Source: Prostheceraeus crozeri
Taxonomy: Eukaryota; Platyhelminthes; Polycladida; Euryleptidae
Reading direction: 5' to 3'
DNA: 64,000 nt
Assembly: GCA_907163375.1 (NCBI GenBank)
Contig: CAJQUW010012504.1
Span: 62,001 to 126,000, forward strand
Numbering within the stretch: the first letter of the stretch is position 1; every line of letters starts with the position of its first letter. Below, piece by piece: positions 1 to 11,544 of the stretch. The notes beneath the pieces were generated by a model. That model saw nothing but the letters and a program-made list of their open reading frames with translations. It searched no databases and had not been told where the DNA came from. Both the position numbers and the translations under genes were made by a program.

Positions 1-2806
1 CTGGCCACCGGCGGGGGAGGCACCGCTCTCACTTGAAGGCTTGCTAACCACTGCCTTGTGAGCCTGGCCGCCTGCTGGGGAGGCATCACCGCTCTCACTT
101 GAAGGCTTGCTAACCACTGCCTTGTGAGCCTGGCCGCCTGCTGGGGAGGCACCGCTCTCACTTGAAGGCTTGCTAACCACTGCCTTGTGAGCCTGGCCGC
201 CTGCTGGGGAGGCACCTCTCTCACTTGAAGGCTTGATAACCACTGCCTTGTGAGCCTGGCCACCGGCGGGGGAGGCACCGCTCTCACTTGAAGGCTTGCT
301 AACCACTGCCTTGTGAGCCTGGCCGCCTGCTGGGGAGGCATCACCGCTCTCACTTGAAGGCTTGCTAACCACTGCCTTGTGAGCCTGGCCGCCTGCTGGG
401 GAGGCACCGCTCTCACTTGAAGGCTTGCTAACCACTGCCTTGTGAGCCTGGCCGCCTGCTGGGGAGGCACCGCTCTCACTTGAAGACTTGCTAACCACTG
501 CCTTGTGAGCCTGGCCGCCTGCTGGGGAGGCACCGCTCTCACTTGAAGACTTGCTAACCACTGCCTTGTGAGACTGTCCGCCTGCTGGGGAGGCACCACC
601 GCTGTCACTTGAAGGCTTGCTAACCACAAACTTGTGATCCTAGCCGCCTGCTGGGGAGGCACCGCTCTCACTTGAAGGCTTGCTAACCACTGCCTTGTGA
701 GCCTGGCCGCCTGCTGGGGAGGCACCGCTATCACTTGAAGGCTTGCTAACCACTGCCTTGTGAGCCTGGCCACCGGCGGGGGAGGCACCGCTCTCACTTG
801 AAGGCTTGTTAACCACAACCTTGTGATCCTAGCCGCCTGCTGGGAAGGCACCGCTCTCACTTGAAGGCTTGCTAACCACTGTCTTGTGAGCCTGGCCGCC
901 TGCGGGGGAGGCACCGCTCTCACTTGAAGGCTTGCTAACCACTGCCTTCTGAGACTGGCCGCCTGCTGGAGAGGCACCGCTCTCACTTGAAGGCTTGCTA
1001 ACCACTGCCTTGTGATCCTGGCCGCCTGCTGGGGAGGCACCGCTCTCACTTGAAGGCTTGCTAACCACAACCTTGTGAGCCTGGCCGCCTGCTGGAGAGG
1101 CACCTCTCTCACTTGAAGGCTTGCTAACCACTGCCTTGTGAGCCTGGCCGCATGCGGGGGAGGCACCGCTCTCACTTGAAGGCTTGCTAACCACTGTCTT
1201 GTGAGACTGGCGGCCTGCTGGGGAGGCACCGCTCTCACTTGAAGGCTTGCTAACCACAACCTTGTGAGCCTGGCCGCCTGCTGGGGAGGTACCACCGCTC
1301 TCACTTGAAGGCTTGCTAACCACTGCCTTGTGAGCCTGGCCGCCTGCTGGGGAGGCACCGCTCTCACTTGAAGGCTTGCTAACCACTGCCTTGTGAGACT
1401 GTCCGCTGCTGGGGAGGCACCACCGCTGTCACTTGAAGGCTTGCTAACCACAACCTTGTGAGCCTGGCCGCCTGCTGGGGAGGTACCACCGCTCTCACTT
1501 GAAGGCTTGCTAACCACAACCTTGTGAGACTGGCCGCCTGCTGGGGAGGCACCGCTCTCACTTGAAGGCTTGCTAACCACTGTCTTGTGAGCCTGGCCGC
1601 CTGCTAGGGAGGCACCGCTCTCACTTGAAGGCTTGCTAACCACAACCTTGTGAGACTGGCCGCCTGCTGGGGAGGTACCGCTCTCACTTGAAGGCTTGCT
1701 AACCACAACCTTGTGAGACTGGCCGCCTGCTAGGGAGGTACCACCGCTCTCACTTGAAGGCTTGCTAACCACAACCTTGTGATCCTGGCCGCCTGCTGGG
1801 GAGGCACCGCTCTCACTTGAAGGCTTGTTAACCACAACCTTGTGAGACTGGCCGCCTGCTAGGGAGGCACCGCTCTCACTTGAAGGCTTGCTAACCACAA
1901 CCTTGTGAGACTGCCCGCCTGATGGGGAATCACCACCGCTCTCACTTGAAGCCTTGCTAAACACAACCTTCTGAGACTGGCCGCCTGCTGGGGAGGTACC
2001 ACCGCTCTCACTTGAAGGCTTGCTAACCACAACCTTCTGAGACTGGCCGCCTGCTGGGGAGGCACCGCTCTCACTTGAAGGCTTGCTAACCACAACCTTG
2101 TGAGACTGGCCGCCTGCTGGGGAGGCACCGCTCTCACTTGAAGGCTTGCTAACCACTGCCTTGTCAGCCTGGCCGCCTGCTGGGGAGGCACCTCTCTCAC
2201 TTGAAGGCTTGCTAACCACTGCCTTGTGAGACTGGCCGCCTGCTGGGGAGGTGGCACCGCTCTCACTTGAAGGCTTGCTAACCACAACCTTGTGAGACTG
2301 GCCGCCTGCTGGGGAGGCACCTCTCTCACTTGAAGGCTTGCTAACCACTGCCTTGTGAGCCTGGCCGCCTGCTGGGGAGGTGCCACCGGTCTCACTTGAA
2401 GGCTTGCTAACCACTGCCTTGTGAGCCTGGCCGCCTGCTGGGGAGGTGCCACCGCTCTCATTTGAAGGCTTGCTAACCACTGCCTTGTGAGCCTGGCCGC
2501 CTGCTGGGGAGGTGCCACCGGTCTCACTTGAAGGCTTGCTAACCACTGCCTTGTGAGACTGGCCGCCTGCTGGGGAGGCACCACCGCTCTCACTTGAAGG
2601 CTTGCTAACCGCTACCTTGTGAGCCTGGCCGCCTGCTGGGGAGGCACCGCTGTCACTTGAAGGCTTGCTAACCACTGTCTTGTGAGCCTGGCCGCCTGCT
2701 GGAGAGGCACTACCGCTCTCATTTGAAGGCTTTCTAACCGCAACCTTGTGAGCCTGGCCGCCTGCTGGGGAGGCACCACTCTCACTTGAAGGCTTGTTAA
2801 CAACCA
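1..2806. repeat. Minisatellite, 44 units of 63/66 bp
   Basis: Anchoring on the word GAAGGC (or GAAGAC/GAAGCC), units start at 35, 101, 164 and so on to 2788. Every spacing is 63 or 66 bp except one of 65 bp. The 3-bp length variants lie at the GGCACC/GGCATCACC/GGTACCACC step. Units come in blocks: AACCACTGCCTTG dominates 1-790 and 2140-2700, AACCACAACCTTG dominates 1435-2130, which suggests block-wise amplification. Confidence 0.95.
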
Positions 2807-2851
2807 CCTTAGCGCTAGAGGGAGGTGAATGAGGAGTCAGAATCAGCTCTC
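1..2851 (-). CDS. Exon-like 21-residue repeat protein segment (partial, frame broken)
   Basis: I do not recognise the protein. On the minus strand a short unique segment (YFGDVGELILTPHSPPSSAK) runs straight into repeats of VVSKPSSESGASPAGGQAHK type, rich in Ser, Pro, Ala and Gly with a regular Lys/Glu pattern, as in low-complexity secreted or structural proteins. This frame is open without a stop from about 2873 down to 1405. A possible splice acceptor (GATGTAG) would start the exon at 2851. One unit at 1370-1435 is 65 bp instead of 63/66, shifting frame at about 1404. Below it the original frame resumes at 1386-832, but TAG codons fall at 829-831 and 640-642. The array leaves the window at position 1. 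It may be a real exon with assembly errors, a decaying gene, or a non-coding minisatellite. Composition is GC-rich against AT-rich flanks, which favours a coding origin. Confidence 0.45.
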
Positions 2852-2873
2852 CTACATCTCCGAAATAACGTAT

Positions 2874-3560
2874 TCAGTAGTTGGAGGTCGGTTCTGCGCA
2901 GAGAGGTGTTAGCGGCCACTTCACACAGCTCTCGAACACTACGCCGGCTTACAAGGGTGAAAAGGGTGTCTGCTAATTAAATCATCTGCGCAATACTGTG
3001 TCAAGTCAGCTGTCCATCAGTATTTATCAACTTGAGCTTCGTACATACACAAACATTGGCAGCTTCGGGGCTTCACAATCAAGTAAACGAATTCAACAGT
3101 CACTTCAATTGCTTAATTGTTGGCAAATCTTGACGGAGCCAACGGCGGCTTCTGTCGACTGTAAATTGTGGATCATATGAGCTGTCAGGGTAAGCCTTCA
3201 CGATTGTTCGAATATTAAACGCAGCTACTCCCCCACACCTGTTTCTAGAGTTTTGTGATACCTTTTGTCCTGATTCAGGCCCTTCTCCATTCCTTCAAGT
3301 ATCTCTCAGCGTATTTGATATGTTAGCTTTTCTTCGGATTTTGGTTCGAAATTTGGTAGTAAATGATGGTTTTCAAATGGTTCTGTGCACCGAGCAGTTG
3401 CTTTTAGATACAATAAAATGTATGAAGGTTCGAAATATTAGAAAAATTAAAAAATACGAATTCTTGGGATTATTCAGAAAAATTGAATACACGTTTTTTC
3501 CAATCATTGCGTGTATGCAACTCGTGAAGCTCGCACCTTTAAATTCACGCATGGGAAAAT
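2874..3560. other. AT-rich spacer, no gene seen
   Basis: Ordinary AT-rich non-coding DNA between the repeat exon and the 17-bp array element. Short open frames here have no family features. Confidence 0.5.
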
Positions 3561-5296
3561 ATACCGCATTTCTTTGAATAAGAGACACGTCTCTTATTTT
3601 TTTCAGATCCCTGATTGATGCGTCTCTTATTCAAGGGCGTCTCTTATTTATCAAATGTTCAAGTTTTCATTCTTTCATTAGAATAGTTTTTTGCTACTAT
3701 TCTCTCAGGTAACCTTTGCATTCCTCACTTAGGCCTATGTCATGAGCAAATTTCGCCAGTAATTTTTCTTACATATATACGCTTTATCATAATTTTGGAA
3801 ATGAAAGGAGTTTTATGGTTTGTAGTAGCATATCTTGTAGACTCATCTAATACATTCATATACCAGTACATGTTGGCCACTATACATGTAGACTAGATCT
3901 GAATTTACCGAAACGAAAATACCGATAATCAAGTAGTATTTACAGCAAAAGTTACCGACCGGTACAAGACTCCAAATGCAAAGGAAGCTACCGTATAATG
4001 TTTCCTTAAATGGTAGATGAAGTAACCTTAAGTAGGCCTGCATGTACGTATGTACAACAACAAGAAGCCTTATATATTATACAATATTGGTCATGATACC
4101 CGGTATTTACTAATAGACTGACTTATTTTACTAAGATAAGTAGGCCTAATAATCGCTCAGGCGGATGTAGCTACCACATTACAATAGCCTGCTTGTAATA
4201 TGTCTATAGCAGTCTATTTTTTGTACATGCGTTTCTTATTCAAGGGCGTCTCTTATTCAAGGGCGTCTCTTATTCAAGGGCGTCCCTTATTAAATTTTTT
4301 CCTCTCACGGATGCGTCTCTTATTCAAGGGCGTCTCTTATTAAATTTTTTCCTCTCACGGATGCGTCTCTTATTCAAGGGCGTCTCTTATTAAATTTTTT
4401 CCTCTCACGGATGCGTCTCTTATTCGATGGCGTCCCTTATTCAAGGGCGTCTCTTATTCAAGGGCGTCTCTTATTAAATTTTTTCCTCTCACGGATGCGT
4501 CTCTTATTCGAGGGCGTCTCTTATTCGAGGGCGTCCCTTATTCAAGGGCGTCTCTTATTAATTTTTTCCTCTCACGGATGCGTCTCTTATTCGAGGGCGT
4601 CTCTTATTCAAGGGCGTCTCTTATTAAATTTTTTCCTCTCACGGATGAGTCTCTTATTCGAGGGCGTCTCTTATTCGAGGGCGTCCCTTATTCGAGGGCG
4701 TCCCTTATTCAAGGGCGTCTCTTATTCAAGGGCGTCTCTTATTAAATTTTTTCCTCTCACGGATGCGTCTCTTATTCAAGGGCGTCTCTTATTAAATTTT
4801 TTCCTCTCACGGATGCGTCTCTTATTCAAGGGCGTCTCTTATTAAATTTTTTCCTCTCACGGATGCGTCTCTTATTCAAGGGCGTCTCTTATTAAATTTT
4901 TTCCTCTCACCGATGAGTCTCTTATTCGAGGGCGTCTCTTATTCAAGGGCGTCTCTTATTCAAGGGCGTCCCTTATTCAAGGGCGTCCCTTATTCAAGGG
5001 CGTCTCTTATTCAAGGGCGTCTCCTATTAAATTTTTTCCTCTCACGGATGCGTCTCTTATTCGAGGGCGTCTCTTATTAAATTTTTTCCTCTCACCGATG
5101 AGTCTCTTATTCGAGGGCGTCTCTTATTCGAGGGCGTCTCTTATTCAAGGGCGTCTCTTATTCAAGGGCGTCCCTTATTCAAGGGCGTCCCTTATTCAAG
5201 GACGTCTCTTATTCAAGGACGTCTCTTATTCAAGGACGTCTCTTATTAAATTTTTTCCTCTCACGGATGCGTCTCTTATTCAAAGAAATGAGGTAT
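3561..5296. mobile_element. Inverted-repeat (MITE-like) element filled by a 17-bp tandem array
   Basis: The left end at 3561-3586 (ACCGCATTTCTTTGAATAAG) is the reverse complement of the right end at 5271-5296, with about two mismatches over 26 bp. Just inside the left end are two more copies of CGTCTCTTATTCAAGGG. The middle (3650-4228) is unique AT-rich DNA and the right part is the tandem array. No transposase frame is present, so it would be non-autonomous. Superfamily not determined. Confidence 0.6.
4229..5285 (+). repeat. Compound tandem array of 17-bp GGGCGTCTCTTATTCAA units
   Basis: Runs of the 17-bp unit (with C/G and A/G variants) are separated about ten times by an AT-rich linker containing TTAAATTTTTTCCTCTCACG, giving a higher-order pattern. 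The open frames at 4411-4845 and 5098-5340 (SYSRASLIQGRLL type) follow from a repeat without stops and are not a gene. Confidence 0.9.
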
Positions 5297-6679
5297 ATGA
5301 AGGTTTGTCATTCATCCATGGATTGCCGTCATCGCAATAAGTGTCCGATCATACTAGGCAAGCACCTGTACAAAGCATCAATCTCTTAGCAGTAAGACCT
5401 ATTTCATAGCTGCCTGCAATCATTAGATCAGCTAAATATTCATTAGATATCACCTTAAACACTCAATTGACAAGTCGCCGAACTTAGAGCGGATGCAATA
5501 ATCAATTAATCAATGAGTCAATAAATCTTTGATAATGAATACTCGTCGAAATTTCACAAATCTCAAATTTACCCGTGCATGACTGCTATTTTAAATAGGC
5601 AGCTGTGTCGATGTAGAGGGATGCAAACTAGGCCCGCTGATGATTCCTGATATTGGATGAAATGGCAGGTTTTCAGGTCTGATCCCATTTTTCAACTGAG
5701 GATGCAACTCAGTGAAACACCTGTATGTAACATTCAGGCTTTTGAATTCGAGAAAAGTGATTTCCAATGTGTTCATTTCATCTTTCAGTTTTGTTGAAAA
5801 ATTCATTTATCGCTGTCAAACTATCAAATTAGTCTAATGACTAGTGAATTCCCTCAGGAACAACTACGTTGTGAAACAGAACGTCCAATTCGCTATAAAA
5901 TTGACTTTGTAATTGCAATTCAAAAGTGGAATAATGGAAATTAATACTCAATTGTTGTGTAACCAACATTCTGTACTGTTAGACCTCCGTGCTGTCAGGT
6001 TGGCGATAAAAATATCTGCCCTCGATGAACGCATCTCGTGCGAATGTTATACCAACAAGTAAATGAAATCTCCGAGTCGGTGCAACAGAGCTGAAAACAT
6101 CCACACCGTTTCTGCTTGACCTGGCGGTCACAGCGCGAATTATTTTTGTGTCCGCGTCGATAGACAGATGTCTACAGAGGTGCGGATACCAGCCGTGAAG
6201 CGTCGGATGACGGATTATCTCTACATTTGCGATCAACGCCGCACTGAGCGCGAGAGACCACCAACGCAATTAACACTGTTTGTTCTTTCAAATTTCATTC
6301 TTCGATCAAATAACACTGAAATATCATGTTACCATTATATAAAATAGTAGTATTGTAAACACTGCATTATCGGATTATAGCTGAAAATATTGTTTGCAGC
6401 TGCTTTTATTTCTTGATGTTAAATTCGCTTGGGTACCTCGCATTGAAGCAGATCAGATGAAATCAGTGAACCGAAATTCTTCATTCTGCTAATCTTCTGA
6501 TAATCCCGCACTTCATGACACGACCCTTCTCTGCCGCCGCGTAAGAGTGCTGTGAGGAGGAAGACTGCGAATGCTTTAAATACGAAGTACAAATTTGTTA
6601 TCTCAGCTTTATTTTCCAAAATTTCCCGCGCGTCTGCCCAACTATAGTTAGCTCTTCTTGTCAGACTAATGTAGATGTA
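5297..6679. other. Intergenic DNA with one weak exon-like frame at 5979-6269 (minus)
   Basis: Mostly AT-rich. The minus frame 5979-6269 is CpG- and GC-richer than its surroundings and begins with a hydrophobic run (WWSLALSAALIANVEI), but it has no ATG, a TAA lies directly upstream, and splice sites are unconvincing. No family recognised. Confidence 0.25.
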
Positions 6680-6792
6680 GTCCAATGTTTCCTTTCTAGT
6701 CAAACAGAAGAAGGCACGACCTGTCTAATTCTGTGTCTCTTTGCTGTGTGATCTGGTTGATAACCGCCACTGAAACTAAGCACAATTTGGCT
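6680..6792 (+). mobile_element. Chimeric fragment of hAT-type MITE family A
   Basis: 6680-6735 matches the right end of family A (ends TCTAATTCTGTG). At the shared word CTGTGTCTCT it switches to an internal segment of the same family (6736-6790). This looks like recombination or template switching between copies, directly abutting the fuller copy at 6793. Confidence 0.6.
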
Positions 6793-7267
6793 CACAGAAT
6801 TCGATTGTTTAACCGTGTCACTTTGCTAGAAGTACAAACTAATTCAAAGCTTTGGCACATGCAGGAACTTACAAAGTGGACAAAAAGGAAATTTTTAATA
6901 CTTTACAGAGATAGGAAAATAGTCGTGCGTCGCTTGCGGATTGCTGTGAATTCCGTCAAAGTGCTCCGATCGCCAGGATTCCTTCAGATTCGAAGAATTC
7001 AGATCATTGCGCAAAAGTTTTCCGCAATGATGTTGGTTTTTCCGATCATTGTTACAAAAGTTAGCAGACGCACGAATAAACGTTAACAATCAGTGATAAC
7101 AGTCACTGAAACTTCGCACAATTTGGCGTGTTTAATGTTGAACTGGCTGCTCATTGTTCGATTGCTATGGTATTTAGTCAGCAGATTGTGCCATTTCATT
7201 TACGTTACATGTTCCAATGTTTTCCTTCTAGTCAAACGGAAGAAGAGACCACCTGTCTGATTCTGTG
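6793..7267 (+). mobile_element. hAT-type MITE family A, copy 1
   Basis: Terminal inverted repeats CACAGAATT.GATTG and CTGTCTGATTCTGTG. The interior is shared with copies at 20272, 51821, 53879 and 63411. No open transposase frame; the ORFs inside are shadows. No clear target duplication, probably because of the recombined left flank. Confidence 0.75.
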
Positions 7268-7861
7268 GTGGTGGCAGGCCACATAGCAAAAGTTCAACAC
7301 AACAAATTATGGGACCCATCCCAAGCCCATACCTTGTTGTTGGTTCCCTTCAGATCTGCATTTTCAATCTGTTTATAAAATGTCTCAAAATTCCTGTTTG
7401 CTAATCTTTTGTCAACTTCTTATAACTTAATCTCCCCACATCAGCGCTGACAAATTCAGCTGTCTGTAGCGCCTATTGTTCTCCTGCGCATGAGTGCTGC
7501 TCATCTCCCATACGTTGATTCAATTGCAGTGAGTTAGTAAATTTCAGTTCATCGGCAAACTCTGTTCAACGTCTGTGTACTTCCGTCCCTCCTCACTGCG
7601 TCCTTCAACTTCGCCAATTTTCGTTGAGGTTGGTTTTTTATCTTCTTATTTCTTGTTGTGGAAGTGAGTGTGAGTAGATGTCTGTGGTAGGAGGATAATC
7701 ATAACTACTTGTTTCGATCTCATGGCAGTTCAAAGTTCATTGAGAAGTCTTTGCTAATACCATAGCATTTCAAAGTTTAAATCTAGTGCTTTTAGACCAC
7801 TTATTCGTCTTCGATATTTCACATCAATTTATAAGCTAGCTGCTTGCAAGTTGCATAATAG
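7268..7861. other. Spacer, nothing recognised
   Basis: Ordinary non-coding sequence between two MITEs; no long frame and no repeat that I can name. Confidence 0.4.
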
Positions 7862-8406
7862 CATGGACTTCTAAATAACTATGATAGCTCCTTATCATTC
7901 AATGAATTTCATATCGATCTTTCAGTTTGCTTTCGTGGTGTAAATTTGATCGTCAAGACTGCTGATGATAGCGAGAAGCATGCGCGAACTATTTTAGCCA
8001 TCATGTTTACTAAAAGTGATGATGTCTCGGGAATGTTTTCTCCTTTGTTTTAAATCTATTTATACTTCAACAGGGGAATATTTACGTCACCAGTACCTGG
8101 TCTTGCATTCAGAATTACAAATAAATGTGGTGCAAGAGTGATGGCCTTCGACTCTGATAATGCAACTGCGAATCGCAAGTGTTATCAAAACATGCTTGAC
8201 AATACATGTAGTGTAATGATTGATTTGATATTAAAGTTAATTGTTCTTTAATATTCTTCACCTTCTCTTCTCTGCAAAATGATTAGGTACACTATGAGAT
8301 CCACAGTAATTTATCATCTCCCTCAATATAAAGAATAACGGGCTATATTCATTCAGCCTCTAAAAAAATTGGCACATATTGCATTATAGGTATCTAGACG
8401 TCCATG
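7862..8406. mobile_element. MITE with CATGGACTTCTA ends and 7-bp target duplication
   Basis: Left end CATGGACTTCTAAATA, right end complementary (CATGGACGTCTAGATA read inward). ATAATAG lies immediately outside both ends (7855-7861 and 8407-8413), so the borders are well supported. Related left ends (CATGGACTTCTAA) occur at 29194 and 32420. Confidence 0.7.
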
Positions 8407-8580
8407 ATAATAGACCCTTGTTGTCAATCTACTGTGTGACGGAGTCGCATGACATGTTGATATTCTGTCTCTCTACAATATGAACGCTGGTAGCGTTCTG
8501 TCAATAATAACAGGACAATATGCTGTCGGTATCACTTAGAGATGACTTCTGCCTTCACTTGCATTCCTTTTGTATCGTCA

Positions 8581-9291
8581 GCGTGGCCTAGTGAAGAAGG
8601 TGCGAGCTCGTCTCCACCGCGGACTTCGGTTCGATTGGTGGGTCAGGCGAGTGCGGTCGGCGTGGCCTAGTGAAGAAGGTGCGAGCTCGTCTCCACCGCG
8701 GAGTTGGGTTCGATTCCTGGGTCAGGCGAGTGCGGTCGGCGTGGTCTAGTGAAGAAGGTGCGAGGTCGTCTCCACCGCGGACTTCGGTTCGATTCCTAGG
8801 TCAGGCGAGTGCGGTCAGCGTGGCCTAGTGAAGAAGGTGCGAGCTCGTCTCCACCGCGGACTTCGGTTCGATTCCTAGGTCAGGCGAGTGCGGTCAGCGT
8901 GGCCTAGTGAAGAAGGTGCGAGGTCGTCTCCACCGCGGACTTCGGTTCGATTCCTAGGTCAGGCGAGTGCGGTCAGCGTGGCCTAGTGAAGAAGGTGCGA
9001 GCTCGTCTCCACCGCGGACTTCGGTTCGATTCCTAGGTCAGGCGAGTGCGGTCAGCGTGGCTGAGTGAAGAAGGTGCGAGCTCGTCTCCACCGCGGACTT
9101 CGGTTCGATTCCTGGGTCAGGCGAGTGTGGTCAGCGTGGCCTAGTGAAGAAGGTGCAAGCTCGTCTCCACCGCGGACTTCGGTTCGATTCCTGGGTCAGG
9201 TGAGTGCGGTCAGCGTGGCCTAGTGAAGAAGGTGCGAGCTCGTCTCCACCGCGGACTTCGGTTCGATTCCTAGGTCAGGCGAGTGCGGTCG
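8581..9291 (+). repeat. Nine exact 79-bp tRNA-like units in tandem
   Basis: Units start at 8581, 8660, 8739, 8818, 8897, 8976, 9055, 9134 and 9213, each exactly 79 bp. Each carries an A-box-like GTGGCCTAGTGAAG and, about 40 bp on, a perfect B-box GGTTCGATTCC (one unit has a GGTTCGATTGG variant). These are the two internal RNA polymerase III promoter elements of tRNA genes and tRNA-derived SINEs. A full cloverleaf is not evident: the 5' and 3' ends do not pair as an acceptor stem. It is therefore a tandem array of tRNA-derived units, not ordinary tRNA genes. Confidence 0.85.
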
Positions 9292-10867
9292 GGGAATCAA
9301 GGGTGTTGGTGTCTTGTATTGACTTAACAGCTATCATTCTCTTTAGATATTCAAACCAGGCAAAGTCAAAATTTTCTATCATAACACAAATTAAAAGAAA
9401 GCTATCTTAAAACAATGGGCGAACGAAAATTACAATTGTTAGACACAAATCTCGGTGAGTCACGTTTTAGGTTCGTCATCAGGAGAACCAACCAGCTTTG
9501 CATTTCGGGTGCTTTAATTTCCTGGATACCCTGGTTGGCGGACCCCCGCTGTGGAACAGCGGACCCTGTGACACCTATTACAGACAACGATGAAAAAACC
9601 TTGATATGAAAAATTCCAAACTTTTGAAGTAAGTTCATATGTTTACACAGGACATGTGTGACACCACGACGTAAATCTTTAACAAAATAACCTCTCTTAG
9701 CAAGAATATTTACTATTTTGTGTCCTTTCAACAGCATTTTGAAAATGTGAGCAAATACGTAAAATTTTAGTTATTCGGCTAAAAAAGGAGATTTAAAATA
9801 GTTTAAATAAATGTGTTTTGTAAGATGGAGACAGTAAATAGTTAATGCACCGAGTAGGCGTACTTGTGTTCAGAAATCCTGCCAGTTATCAGTTTGTGGT
9901 AATTGATGCTTTTAATAGCATATCAACTAATATTCCACTTCTCAGGATATCACCTTTATGGGGCTGTCTTTTCATCTTTCGGTCATGATTCGATTATACG
10001 TCCGTGTTACGTAATTGTGGAGGTGTTGATTCAGTTGGCAGAACTTTTGCGTGTCTTCGTCAAGACATCGCTTGATGTTTGCTCATGCGGTGTGCACTTT
10101 AGTTGCCTCACTCTGCAAGCTGTCTCGCCACTTCCATCTTCTGCCGTGATCGCAATTTTCGTAGAGGTTACATTGGTATTTAAAAAGTGGCGATCTTAAC
10201 CGGTCTGAAATGTGTTATGTAAAGTATACAACAGAATGTAAGTTTTCGCAAGTGTAATGTGTAAGTTATGTCATGTTCAATAGGTTTTATAGAGCGTTCT
10301 AGTACTTCAAAACTGACGTGGTGATTGACAACACGTTCTTAGTCCTAAACTAAGGTACATGCCATCGGATTCAATGTGTTATCAAAACTGATGTTCTCAA
10401 CATCACTGCATGGTTGGGAATATACCAATGAGACTTTAATTGCCACGGGAGATGGCATGTGTAAAAAAGTCTTCAATGACGTTGTCTTTAACCCTTCATA
10501 TTCACTTCGGGAATGTTCTCTCCATCGTGACTTTATTACAACCCGGACCATGTCGAAATTGGAGAGACCTAAGACGAAGAATGAACGCTTTTCAAATTCC
10601 TTTATTAGGTATTCACATCAGCATATGTATTCTTTAAAACTGTATTTTTGTGTATTATATTTCAATGGTATTGTGATATTTCTTTCTATACTATTTCTAT
10701 GATACCACAACAAGTAACCTGGCCCTCATCTAGCCAGGTTAGCTGTGAACAAATGAGTAACAGCTCAACTTCGGATTGGATGCGGTCTTAACTGATAGCA
10801 GAATGTAATCCACTTACCATCTGCCCGCGATAAAGTAGTGCTCTTCCTGATCCATGCTCTCAACAGA
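9292..10867. other. Intergenic DNA with a minus-strand retroelement-like remnant
   Basis: The minus frame at 9402-9737 contains GHKIVNILAKRGYFVKDL and ends near CTCCTGATGACGAACC, resembling the tail of a Penelope- or LINE-type element. A diverged copy of the first part lies on the minus strand at about 47745-47830. Family assignment is uncertain. The rest shows nothing recognisable. Confidence 0.3.
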
Positions 10868-10868
10868 T

Positions 10869-10990
10869 GTTCCAGTGGTCTTGGGGTTAGAGGACATGCA
10901 TTCATGTCATCTACCTCCAATGCGGCTAGTTCGAATCCGCCCAAGAATTTCTGGTGCTTTGCCTGCTAACTCTTGTTTAAGTTAGCAAGA
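10869..10990 (+). mobile_element. tRNA-derived SINE fragment
   Basis: GTGGTCTTGGGGTTAGAGG (A-box-like) followed by AGTTCGAATCC (B-box-like) at normal tRNA spacing. It resembles the minus-strand pair at 29645-29880. Confidence 0.6.
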
Positions 10991-11544
10991 TTGGAGTGAA
11001 CGTCGGCTGTTGGTTGGTAGTCATTTCCGATATTGGTTTACGCAAAGATCAGGGTTCCAAGATCTTAGAATGTTTCAAAATAGTGAAATTTGGAAGAATT
11101 GCAGATCCTAGGCGGCATTATTGTAAATTACTTGATTAAAATACGTATTACGTGTAACTGTCTACCTAGTAATTACACTTGTTTGAGCAAATATTTTGCC
11201 ACAATGAGTGCGTCGGGGAGAACAGTCGCCCTTTTAAATTCCGCTTCAATGAACACAGTCGGACTTTCAATAGGAAAATCAGCAGCATTTTGGCTGAACA
11301 CAGACTGGTTGTAATCGAGTTACCTCTATCGATGACTTCTCATTACATATCTTGGACAAATGTAGGAATCCAGTGGACACTCGGTTGAGCTCGGTTCATT
11401 AAATGGTTGAAACCTACGATAAACTGCAAACATGAACAGAGCGATTTCTGATTCTCACAGCGAAGATATCGCGTTCTCTTGATGCTGTACTGACGTCTTG
11501 GAGTCGACTGTTTTTAGTCTTTTGCTCCTGAAGAAGGGTGAATA
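10991..11544. other. Spacer, no gene seen
   Basis: AT-rich; short overlapping frames at 11090-11388 have no domain features and no splice context. Confidence 0.4.

Noticed and set aside
1379-2803. Minus frames of the VRAVVPPQQAASLTRQWLASLQ type
   Set aside because: Alternative frame of the 63-bp repeat. It is interrupted by stops in several units, whereas the SKPSSESG frame is open over the same span and joins a unique leader.
1-2806. CRISPR-like regular repeats
   Set aside because: Units are contiguous with no unique spacers, and the DNA is eukaryotic. The same applies to the 79-, 141- and 33-bp arrays.
4411-5340. Frames encoding SYSRASLIQGRLL-type repeats
   Set aside because: Direct translation of the 17-bp array; length limited by linker positions, with no unique sequence.
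6733-7089. Frames of 64-117 codons in MITE family A
   Set aside because: The equivalent frames are not conserved in the copies at 20272, 51821, 53879 and 63411.
8581-9291. A cluster of functional tRNA genes
   Set aside because: No unit forms a convincing acceptor stem or a clear anticodon arm; the 79-bp period runs straight from unit to unit.
10376-10702. Overlapping frames on both strands near 10.4-10.7 kb
   Set aside because: No motif, no splice context, AT-rich composition.
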